Origin: Parcubacteria group bacterium RIFCSPHIGHO2_01_FULL_47_10b
GTDB taxonomy: Bacteria > Patescibacteriota > Minisyncoccia > 2-01-FULL-47-10
Assembly: GCA_001824325.1 (NCBI GenBank)
Contig: MHXC01000005.1
Coordinates: 1 to 12,484 of the forward strand
Length of the DNA: 12,484 nt
Direction: 5' to 3'
Below are positions 6,996-12,484 of the stretch, one piece after another; position 1 is the first letter of the stretch, and each line of letters starts with the position of its first letter. Made by a program: the position numbers and the translations under genes. Below the pieces are notes generated by a model. It did no database searches, was not told where the DNA came from, and saw only the letters and a program-made list of their open reading frames with translations.

Positions 6996-8196
6996 GCTGC
7001 GTGATATGAAGAATTGCGCGATGAATGCCTTGCGCTGTCTCTGACGGACCCCACTTCGATATTTTTTTGAACGAATTGGTACCCATCGTTGATGCCTTTC
7101 CGGGGTTGTTCAAAAAGAATAACAGGTGATTGGCGAGCGCCTCGATATCACCAGAAGGATAGATAAAGCCATTCGATTCGTCGATTAAATCGGTCGCAGA
7201 GCCGACTTTGTCCGTGGTGATTATTGGTTTGCCGTAACACATGGCTTCATTTACCACGATGCCCCACATGTCTTTTTCGGAAGGCAATACAAATACATCG
7301 CTCGCGTTGTAATAGTCCGGAAGGTTGGACTGGTTGATAAACCCTGCAAAATGAATGTTTTTGAGTTTATGATCGTGGACGTACTGTTTGAGGGCTTGCT
7401 CGAGATTTCCAGACCCGACAAACAACAGTGCGCCGCGGCTGTGCAATTCGGGTGGAATTCGTTCCCATGCATGGATTAGCTCAAGTGGACGCTTTCGTTC
7501 GATGAGCTTTGCGACGAAAAGAAACACGACATGGTTGTCGGCGATAGTGTATTGGTTTCGGATGGCTTGTCGTTGGCTGCTTGCTTGTTTGTCCTTAGAG
7601 ATAAATAAATCATTGTTTGTTGTGTAGGGGGCATGGAATATGAGTTTTTCGGGAGCGTCGTAGTGCTGGTAAAACTTTGTGTTTTCAGTTCCCACACTCA
7701 AAAAGCCAGCGCTATGGCTGACAAGAAAACGCATAATGCGGTCTTTGAGCCAGCGTTTGATTGGATTACGAGGTTGGAACAGAAGCGTTGACTCACCGCG
7801 CAAGAGTATGGGGATGCGAGCGAGCAAGCATGTCACGATAGCTAACCAATTGGTGAAACGATAGTAGCCGTGTACGATTACTGCACTCGGCTTTTGGCGA
7901 ACTAATAAAGGCACAATACCGAAATTGATAAGACCCCAGAACGTGCTAACGTCGGGTCGAGGCGATACATTTTTTAAAAAACGATAGTGATACCCTTCGA
8001 GCAATGGCAGATCCCATTTGACTGCCGCCCCAAAACCAGGGTCGTTCACGGCGTGTATCCCCGTATCAGAGCAGTAGAGGACAGTAAGATCAATGTCTTT
8101 GTACGTTGCGAGCGCTTGGAGCGTAGGCACATGATAGGGGACGGGGTGGGATGTGAGGAAAATGATGTCGCGGGCTTTTTTTGTCATACTCATCAT
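6979..8196 (-). CDS. GT4-family glycosyltransferase
   Basis: A 405-residue GT-B glycosyltransferase of family GT4. The N-terminal domain begins with the strand DIIFLTSHPVPYHVP (10-24) and contains VIVHGYY (106-112) and LLRGEST (131-137). The donor domain starts near residue 222 with VVFLFVAKLIERKRP, followed by LLFVGSG (257-263) and FVLPSEKDMWGIVVNEAM. In this last block the usual E-x7-E signature appears as Asp309-x7-Glu317, so the first acidic residue is a conservative change from Glu to Asp. The following YGKPIITTDKVGSA and NGFIYPSGD blocks are typical. Three in-frame ATGs lie at 8196, 8193 and 8187; none has a ribosome binding site, so the exact start is uncertain by three residues. It lies 48 bp after the methyltransferase, the largest gap in the operon, where a perfect TATAAT occurs. 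Substrate unknown. Confidence 0.9.
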   Translation of the reverse strand: MMSMTKKARDIIFLTSHPVPYHVPTLQALATYKDIDLTVLYCSDTGIHAVNDPGFGAAVKWDLPLLEGYHYRFLKNVSPRPDVSTFWGLINFGIVPLLVRQKPSAVIVHGYYRFTNWLAIVTCLLARIPILLRGESTLLFQPRNPIKRWLKDRIMRFLVSHSAGFLSVGTENTKFYQHYDAPEKLIFHAPYTTNNDLFISKDKQASSQRQAIRNQYTIADNHVVFLFVAKLIERKRPLELIHAWERIPPELHSRGALLFVGSGNLEQALKQYVHDHKLKNIHFAGFINQSNLPDYYNASDVFVLPSEKDMWGIVVNEAMCYGKPIITTDKVGSATDLIDESNGFIYPSGDIEALANHLLFFLNNPGKASTMGTNSFKKISKWGPSETAQGIHRAILHITQHGSQT

Positions 8197-8218
8197 TCAA
8201 TTACAACTTTGAGTAATA

Positions 8219-8241
8219 TCACAATTATTATACTATTGTGA
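8219..8241. repeat. Perfect 7-bp inverted repeat with 9-bp centre in the spacer before the GT4 gene
   Basis: The arms TCACAAT (8219-8225) and ATTGTGA (8235-8241) are perfect reverse complements around a 9-bp AT-rich centre. The spacer is the only one over 20 bp within the ten-gene operon. There is no T-tract after the stem on either strand, so it is not a convincing intrinsic terminator. It could be an operator or a weak mRNA hairpin, or chance in AT-rich DNA. Confidence 0.4.
8227..8232 (-). promoter_or_regulatory. Candidate internal promoter -10 box (TATAAT)
   Basis: Read on the minus strand this is an exact TATAAT, sitting in the centre of the inverted repeat. The start point would fall near 8220, about 24 bases before the ATG at 8196. 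At 16 to 18 bp spacing I find no recognisable -35 box, and there is no extended -10 TG. It could give the GT4 gene and those after it their own transcript. The spacer is AT-rich, so a chance match is quite possible. Confidence 0.3.
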
Positions 8242-8244
8242 AAA

Positions 8245-8901
8245 TTATTCACTCACTTTCGTTCCGATTACTAACATTGTTTCACCAAAACTTTGTATTA
8301 TATTTTGTCTATTTGAATAATAATAGTGCTCAACAATTTCGAAATGATGCAGCGCGAGAAGTTTTTTTAGTGAACGAAAACTGAATTTTGATCGCTGGCT
8401 AAGGCCTCTGACCCCTTCCAGGTGTCTAAGGTGTTTTTTTATGTCTCTCATAATTTCGAGTGGACTCGTAGAATTTGGGGTTGCGAGAATAACATGGCTA
8501 TTCGGTTTTGTAACTCTGCGGATTTCACTGATGAAAAAATTTGGATCTTTGAGATATCCAATGGCATGCGCTGAATATGCAATATCAACAACGTTATCGT
8601 CAATTGGTATGCCGTAATTTAGATCGAATGGCAACATTTTGAGTGCCGGATATTTTATTTTCGCTTTACACACAATTGATGTTAGATCAATACCGATCAC
8701 TTCGCAACCAATCGTAGTCAGATAGTTATCAAGTGCACCTGCGCCGCACCCTAGATCCACGATAGCTGGACGAGAAGCTGAAAATGTGCGTAACAAAAAA
8801 TTAATCAATTCTCTTGCCCATGGTGTCTCAATTTGTCCAATCTCATATGGGACGTTTGAGAATAATTGTTCAACTTGCTTTGTGTAGTCGGAATGGATCA
8901 T
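8245..8901 (-). CDS. Class I SAM-dependent methyltransferase
   Basis: A 218-residue methyltransferase of the Methyltransf_11/25 type. Motif I for S-adenosylmethionine binding is VDLGCGAG (48-55). The acidic residue at the end of strand 2 is Asp72 in VIGIDL. The post-I region includes PFDLNYG (91-97). Motif II lies around DIAYSAHAIGYLKDP (106-120), followed by EIRRVTKPNSHVILATPN (126-143). The family covers methyl transfer to sugars, lipids, small molecules and proteins, so the acceptor cannot be assigned. In this locus a sugar of the glycan, or its non-reducing end, is the plausible target. The ATG is 20 bp after the flippase stop; no Shine-Dalgarno motif is seen. Base composition is AT-richer than in the downstream GT4 to GT2 genes, like the flippase next to it. 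Confidence 0.87.
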   Translation of the reverse strand: MIHSDYTKQVEQLFSNVPYEIGQIETPWARELINFLLRTFSASRPAIVDLGCGAGALDNYLTTIGCEVIGIDLTSIVCKAKIKYPALKMLPFDLNYGIPIDDNVVDIAYSAHAIGYLKDPNFFISEIRRVTKPNSHVILATPNSTSPLEIMRDIKKHLRHLEGVRGLSQRSKFSFRSLKKLLALHHFEIVEHYYYSNRQNIIQSFGETMLVIGTKVSE

Positions 8902-8921
8902 AATAATCTTACGAGAGGTGA

Positions 8922-10421
8922 TTATCGACGATTTTTTGACTTTGAAAATACGAGCTTGTGGATTTTTTTGACATCCTCAACGAGCTGGTTTTTTTCTAAA
9001 ATGAGTAGAACCGAAACATATGAGATCCCGAAAATAATTGATTGTAAAATAATTCGAGTGAGCGCAATTTTGGGGAGGAGCAATTCTGTGAGTAACACAA
9101 CTAGCGCGGAGATTAATGTTGCGGCCGTAATTATTTTCAAATGAGGCCAGATTGAGTTTCCGATTTTCTTCCGTGTTTGTTTTACCATGAACCAGTATGA
9201 AAAACTGAAGGCAACGTCTAGGGTGAGTGCCATTCCTATCGAGCCCCAATAAATAGTGAGGGGGATCGCAAAAATTAAAAAAATAGAAAGCCCAAGAAGT
9301 TGCGCTTTGAAAATACTTTTTGGACTTCCAATTCCATAATGGAATAAAATTTCGATCCGGGATAGCTGATTAACTATTAAGTAAATTAGGAGTATTCGAA
9401 AAATAGGAACAGCAGGGAGCCAGTTTTGTCCAAAGAAAAAAGTGATCAATTCCGGGGCAAGAATCCCTAGTAATATATGAGTAGGAATAATTAGGCGGCT
9501 CAAATTACGGACGATGTATTCATAAGCCTGCCTTAGCTTAACCGAGTTGTCCCTTAGCAGAGAAAATGTTGGCAGAGAAGCGGTCAATATTCCAGAGATA
9601 GAAACAATTTGCGTGGCAGAAGATAATTTATTTGCCATCGAGTAAAAACCAAGAGGAACCGGTCCTTTAATTGTTCCCAGTATCGCGTTGTCACCTTGTT
9701 GATTGATCAACATTCCTGCTGACTCCCCCAAAAAAATATTTTTTCCAAAATGATAAAACCATTTTAAATCTTCGATGCTAAACTTGAATCTTGGTCGATA
9801 CGGCGAGACGATCCAAAACGCAAAGAATGGTAGAAGAAAATTTAGAACAACGTAAAGGGTCAATGCCCATAAGTCAAATCCGTTGTATGCCATAACAACC
9901 ACTGTGATTGAGGCCAGAATCGTGGTGACTAGATCGATGAACCCCTGTTGTTTCAGGCGGAGATTTTTCTGTAAATATGCCAGAGGAAATTCAGTAAAGA
10001 GACCTAATAATACTGGAAGAAGAAGGATGTAAAAAATTGTTACTACATGCGATTCATAGAAGTGCTGTATGACTGGAAGGAAGGCAAGTACAACGATTAG
10101 CACTATTAAAACATAGGCTAATCGAATCCAAAAAATAGTGTCAGTTAATTTGGGGCGTTTATCGCTCTCAACAATAATTGCCTCGGACAGGCCCCAGCGA
10201 GCGAAGAGTTTGACGACAACAAATAATGATGAAGATAGTGCGACAATACCAATAGACTCTGGCGTCAGCATGCGTGCAATGGCAATTTGCGTAAAAAAAA
10301 CCACCATTGCCTTAATGTAGAGAAAATAGCTCAGTGCGAATGATTGTTTCGCTGATCGTTGAGCGATTGAAATAGCCACGATTGGTTCTAAGTGATGTGT
10401 ATTTCCTTTTGGTTGAACCAT
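8922..10421 (-). CDS. Wzx/WzxC-like polysaccharide flippase (MOP superfamily)
   Basis: A 499-residue integral membrane protein with roughly 12 to 14 hydrophobic segments, the usual size and layout of WzxC/TuaB-type exporters of the MOP superfamily. It would flip undecaprenyl-linked repeat units from the cytoplasmic to the outer face of the membrane. Family features include the N-terminal IARMLTPESIGIVALSSS block (48-65), the amphipathic LAYLQKNLRLKQQG loop (147-160), and the central DNAILGTIKGPVPLGFYSMA block (244-263). The middle block GQNWLPAVPIFRILLIYLI (331-349) is also typical. The C terminus is short and lysine/arginine-rich, as expected for a cytosolic tail. It is the first gene of the ten-gene minus-strand run, with only 40 bp to the divergent methyltransferase, so any promoter must lie there or further upstream. 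Coding is AT-rich compared with the sugar-synthesis genes. Confidence 0.93.
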   Translation of the reverse strand: MVQPKGNTHHLEPIVAISIAQRSAKQSFALSYFLYIKAMVVFFTQIAIARMLTPESIGIVALSSSLFVVVKLFARWGLSEAIIVESDKRPKLTDTIFWIRLAYVLIVLIVVLAFLPVIQHFYESHVVTIFYILLLPVLLGLFTEFPLAYLQKNLRLKQQGFIDLVTTILASITVVVMAYNGFDLWALTLYVVLNFLLPFFAFWIVSPYRPRFKFSIEDLKWFYHFGKNIFLGESAGMLINQQGDNAILGTIKGPVPLGFYSMANKLSSATQIVSISGILTASLPTFSLLRDNSVKLRQAYEYIVRNLSRLIIPTHILLGILAPELITFFFGQNWLPAVPIFRILLIYLIVNQLSRIEILFHYGIGSPKSIFKAQLLGLSIFLIFAIPLTIYWGSIGMALTLDVAFSFSYWFMVKQTRKKIGNSIWPHLKIITAATLISALVVLLTELLLPKIALTRIILQSIIFGISYVSVLLILEKNQLVEDVKKIHKLVFSKSKNRR

Positions 10422-10461
10422 GTTATTATTACTAAGAAGACTTAATTAAACTAAAAAAATA
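10422..10461. promoter_or_regulatory. Short divergent intergenic region, possible back-to-back promoters
   Basis: Only 40 bp, almost entirely A and T, separate the flippase start (minus) from the methyltransferase start (plus). On the plus strand TAAACT (10447-10452) could be a -10 box. On the minus strand the TAATAATAA run next to the flippase ATG is -10-like. No good -35 box is seen for either. If promoters are here, the transcripts would have very short or no leaders. Low confidence: this is composition and position, not a clear motif. Confidence 0.25.
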
Positions 10462-11205
10462 ATGATCACTGAAAAAAGGTGGCAAAAAGCTCAAAAGCAC
10501 GAGCTGGAATCACATAAACCATTATTTCAGAAAGACTCCACTGATCCTCTTACGAAAGATTACTGGAGGGAGCACCTAGACATTATTACACAGATCAGGC
10601 CTGATTTAAATATCCGGCGTATCCTTGAGGTTGGGTGTGGTCCATTTGGCCCCATTCACTATTTAGACTTCGGGGATCGTTATGGGATTGATCCTCTTAT
10701 GGACCAATATTTGTTGCTAAAAAAGGATTCACAATCAATTCACTTTTCCGATGGCAAAGGGGAGGCTCTTCCTTATAGCGATAATTTTTTCGGGAAAATA
10801 ATTTGCATAAATGTTCTTGACCACGTCCAGGATCCCATGAAGGTTATATCTGAGATTTATCGAACATTGAGGAAAAATGGCATTTTGTATTTTTCCGTGA
10901 ACACATATGGACCTATTGCTACAGCATATAAAACAGTCAAAGAGAAACTTGGAAAAGGGAGCGTCTATCATCCTTACACATTCACTGAAGGCATGGTGGA
11001 AAGCAAATTACTCAAGAGTGGGTTCAGGGCTCTCAAGAAATTTCGAAATTTAAAGTATCAGGCAGATATTAGAACAGGGAGGTTATCGAATGATTCGAGT
11101 CTCAAGCTCAGAGATTTTCCCTATTTATTTGACACTTTTTTTTCAAAGGATATACCACTCGGGCACTATATTAAGGATGTGTTTTTTGTGTGTGAAAAAG
11201 TTTGA
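10462..11205 (+). CDS. Class I SAM-dependent methyltransferase, opposite strand to the operon
   Basis: A 247-residue methyltransferase of the Methyltransf_11 type. Motif I is LEVGCGPFG (55-63), the acidic residue after strand 2 is Asp77 in YGIDP, and the post-I region has GKGEALPYSDNFFGKI (98-113). Motif II is ICINVLDHVQDP (114-125), followed by EIYRTLRKNGILYFSVN (131-147). The substrate is unknown; a sugar or lipid-linked glycan is likely from context. Its start faces the flippase across 40 bp. Its 3' end overlaps the end of the WbqC gene by 35 bp on the opposite strand, an unusually tight convergent arrangement. No Shine-Dalgarno motif precedes the ATG, only an A-rich stretch. Composition is AT-rich, matching the two genes to its left and unlike WbqC, which suggests it arrived separately from WbqC. 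It is not closely similar to the methyltransferase at 8245-8901. Confidence 0.87.
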   Translation: MITEKRWQKAQKHELESHKPLFQKDSTDPLTKDYWREHLDIITQIRPDLNIRRILEVGCGPFGPIHYLDFGDRYGIDPLMDQYLLLKKDSQSIHFSDGKGEALPYSDNFFGKIICINVLDHVQDPMKVISEIYRTLRKNGILYFSVNTYGPIATAYKTVKEKLGKGSVYHPYTFTEGMVESKLLKSGFRALKKFRNLKYQADIRTGRLSNDSSLKLRDFPYLFDTFFSKDIPLGHYIKDVFFVCEKV

Positions 11206-11884
11206 GAGCATTGTCTCCTTTATTGCATAATAGGTCAATGACTGACATGTCGGTTACAAATGGGGATTGGAGTTGCTGGTACGTTGGGTGGGAAAACGAA
11301 TGATATATGACGGCGATACCGTTTTGCTTGAATGGTGTTTCATCTAGGTAGAGTTGTTTCGCCGTTTGTCCGGCGAGATAGGTTGAGGCGCCGCGCGCAG
11401 CGCAAATAGACGCGAGGAGCTGGCTCTTCATCCCAGTCGCTTTTATGTCTGATGCGAGTACAAGCGGCGTTTTGATTTGTAGTTGCGCCTTCAAGTAAGT
11501 AATGAGCTCTAAGTTCAGTGGTTGCAACAAATTCCATTTTTTTTCAAGAAAGGTTTCGCGGAGGAATTGTTTGTAGGCATTGAAGAAAGGCGCCTTTGCA
11601 TAGGTTTGTTCCATTGTTTTCCAGATTTTTTTGCCCCAGGCAGTTGTATTATCTATGGCAACTTCGTTAATTGGTTGCCCGTGGCGCGCGCGCACCGGCA
11701 CAGTGAGCCATATCCAGCCCTGTTTGGATGCTTTTACAGGTATGCGATTGCGGTTTTGAAAATAATTTTTGCGGAACGGCACGGTATCAAGGATGACAAA
11801 TTCATCGGCGTGTGCCATTTTATCAAAAAAACCCAGCCACGGCATGAATTCGGGTTGGTGGATGGTTACGACTTTTGGAGTCAT
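11171..11884 (-). CDS. WbqC-family protein
   Basis: A 237-residue protein of the WbqC family, near the usual length. The family is common in O-antigen and capsule loci, but its biochemical role is not settled. Typical features are the N-terminal IHQPEFMPWLGFFDKM (8-23), DEFVILDTVPF (27-37) with NYFQNRNRI (40-48), and WLTVPV (59-64). The C-terminal half has ASTYLAGQTAKQLYLDE (166-182), IYHSFSHPTYQQ (193-204) and MSVIDLLCNKG (213-223). It probably acts in the cytosol on the same sugar precursors, since no signal peptide or membrane segment is visible. GC content is higher than in the neighbouring methyltransferase. Its last 35 bp are shared antisense with that gene. Although it points the same way as the main operon, the inverted methyltransferase separates it from the flippase, so co-transcription would run antisense through that gene. 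Confidence 0.9.
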   Translation of the reverse strand: MTPKVVTIHQPEFMPWLGFFDKMAHADEFVILDTVPFRKNYFQNRNRIPVKASKQGWIWLTVPVRARHGQPINEVAIDNTTAWGKKIWKTMEQTYAKAPFFNAYKQFLRETFLEKKWNLLQPLNLELITYLKAQLQIKTPLVLASDIKATGMKSQLLASICAARGASTYLAGQTAKQLYLDETPFKQNGIAVIYHSFSHPTYQQLQSPFVTDMSVIDLLCNKGDNALKLFHTQKTHP

Positions 11885-11886
11885 CG

Positions 11887-11922
11887 TGGTTTCAGTCTAT
11901 CATTCTGAATGCCGAGAAACAA
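11887..11922 (-). promoter_or_regulatory. Weak candidate promoter for the WbqC gene
   Basis: On the minus strand TTGTTT (11917-11922) and TAGACT (11894-11899) are separated by 17 bp. They match the sigma-70 consensus at only 3/6 and 4/6 positions. The start point would be near 11887, only about 3 bases before the ATG at 11884, giving an almost leaderless mRNA. This is a pattern match only, listed because some promoter must lie in this 113-bp divergent region. Confidence 0.2.
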
Positions 11923-11934
11923 GAACGCCGCTAT

Positions 11935-11963
11935 AGCCCATGCATAAGGCACATACAGCCCAT
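11935..11963. repeat. Direct repeat of AGCCCAT, two copies
   Basis: AGCCCAT occurs at 11935-11941 and 11957-11963, 22 bp start to start, which is about two helical turns. Each copy is followed by GC within one base. The second copy abuts the candidate -35 box of the MntA gene. Repeats placed like this can be operator half-sites, but two 7-bp matches may also be chance. Confidence 0.3.
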
Positions 11964-11990
11964 TGCTTTTTAGGGAATTATTCGTACAAT
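11963..11990 (+). promoter_or_regulatory. Candidate sigma-70-type promoter for the MntA gene
   Basis: TTGCTT (11963-11968, 4/6 to consensus) and TACAAT (11985-11990, 5/6) are separated by 16 bp. The expected start point is about 11997, at or next to the ATG at 11998. If that ATG is used the mRNA is essentially leaderless; if the internal ATG at 12022 is used the leader is about 25 bases. This is the best promoter match in the window. Confidence 0.42.
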
Positions 11991-11997
11991 AAAACTA

Positions 11998-12484
11998 ATG
12001 AGCAATGATCTAGAAGGGAAAATGCAACAGCTGAAACGGTATTTCGACCGGAATAAAGCTGTAGAATTAGCTTTTCTTTTTGGATCTCGTTCGAAGGGCT
12101 CGGCAAACGTGCATTCTGATTGGGATATTGGGGTTTATCTCACGCCGCATGAATTTGCAGAAATTGAAACATCGTCAACGTATGAAAAGGAAGTGAGTAT
12201 CTGGTCTGATCTTGTCGAAATTTTAGGCACCGATAACATTGATGTTGTGGTTTTAAACCGCGCTGCACCAAAAGTAGTCTATAGCGCTCTTCGGGAGGGG
12301 ATACCTCTCAAAAAGACGAACTTAAAGCTCTATTTTCGTTTATTGAATAAAACCAGCTATGAGGCAATGGATTTTTGGCAGACCGTTTCGCAATATCGGT
12401 ATATTTTTGAGAATGCGCAATCGCTTACTCTTGAGGCAAAAAGTGAACTTGAGCAGGTTCTTGTTTTTTTGCAATCGCAACTTG
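11998..12484 (+). CDS. MntA-type minimal nucleotidyltransferase antitoxin of a HepT/MntA (HEPN/MNT, type VII) system; 3' end beyond window
   Basis: Open from ATG 11998 to the right edge, 162 visible residues. It has the minimal-nucleotidyltransferase signature GS-x10-D-x-D: Gly29-Ser30 followed by Asp41-Trp42-Asp43. A third acidic residue, Asp82, lies in NIDVVVLN. The downstream PKVVYSALREGIPL (91-104) and SYEAMDF (120-126) blocks are also typical. MntA enzymes AMPylate and so neutralise a HEPN-domain RNase toxin, HepT, usually encoded next to them; that partner would lie to the right and is not visible. An internal ATG at 12022 would give an N terminus (MQQLKRYFDRNKAVELAFLFGS) equally good for the family. 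It is preceded at 3 bases by GAAGGG, which is too close to be ideal. Visible length already exceeds the usual 140 or so residues. A non-toxin nucleotidyltransferase is less likely. Confidence 0.82.
   Translation, partial: MSNDLEGKMQQLKRYFDRNKAVELAFLFGSRSKGSANVHSDWDIGVYLTPHEFAEIETSSTYEKEVSIWSDLVEILGTDNIDVVVLNRAAPKVVYSALREGIPLKKTNLKLYFRLLNKTSYEAMDFWQTVSQYRYIFENAQSLTLEAKSELEQVLVFLQSQL

Noticed and set aside
8219..8241. Inverted repeat read as an intrinsic terminator or as a CRP site.
   Set aside because: No T-tract follows the AT-rich stem on either strand, and the arms are in the opposite order to the CRP site (TCACA outside, TGTGA last, with 9 bp between).
8912..8921. The minus-strand TCACCTC sequence in the spacer before the methyltransferase at 8901, which resembles the anti-SD of 16S rRNA.
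   Set aside because: It is a 7-base match in a 20-bp spacer with no further rRNA similarity; chance is the simplest explanation.
546..11205. Recoded TGA (genetic code 25) as in some CPR lineages.
   Set aside because: Several genes end at TGA exactly where their families end (546-548, 2658-2660, 11203-11205), and no gene needs TGA read through to be complete.

Overview
This window is a surface-glycan (O-antigen or capsule-like) biosynthesis locus. I count 13 protein-coding genes, two of them cut by the window edges. I see no rRNA, tRNA, CRISPR array or insertion sequence. The genes are packed, with overlaps of 4 to 29 bp and gaps of 2 to 48 bp within the main operon. None of the 13 starts has a clear GGAGG-type ribosome binding site. 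These features, together with CgeB-like glycosyltransferases, suggest a small-genome bacterium of the Patescibacteria/CPR type. That assignment is inference only, because there is no ribosomal marker here. Several genes end in TGA, so TGA is read as a stop and the recoded-TGA lineages (Absconditabacteria, Gracilibacteria) are unlikely.

Layout. Ten minus-strand genes run from 10421 down to the left edge as one likely operon. In transcription order they are: a Wzx/WzxC-like flippase (8922-10421), a SAM methyltransferase (8245-8901), a GT4 glycosyltransferase (6979-8196), a CgeB-like glycosyltransferase (5880-6995), an RmlB-like NDP-hexose 4,6-dehydratase (4837-5877), a DegT-type sugar aminotransferase (3699-4829), a second CgeB-like glycosyltransferase (2658-3695), a GT2 glycosyltransferase (1696-2661), a second GT4 glycosyltransferase (546-1712), and a multi-pass membrane protein that may be a Wzy-type polymerase (1-574, partial). 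To the right lie a plus-strand SAM methyltransferase (10462-11205), which converges on and overlaps a minus-strand WbqC-family gene (11171-11884). Divergent from WbqC is a plus-strand MntA-type minimal nucleotidyltransferase antitoxin (11998 to the edge).

How the genes fit together (inference). The dehydratase and aminotransferase would make an NDP-activated amino-deoxyhexose. The five glycosyltransferases would build the repeat unit, the methyltransferases may decorate it, the flippase would move the lipid-linked unit across the membrane, and the membrane protein may polymerise it. No nucleotidylyltransferase (RmlA type), ketoisomerase, initiating phosphoglycosyltransferase or ligase is seen, so the pathway needs genes outside the window.

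Most worth a second look: the dehydratase has Cys where RmlB has its catalytic Asp; two paralogous CgeB-like enzymes bracket the sugar-synthesis pair; genes from about 8245 to 11205 form an AT-richer block; Shine-Dalgarno motifs are absent throughout; and the MntA reading frame continues past the usual family end without a stop.
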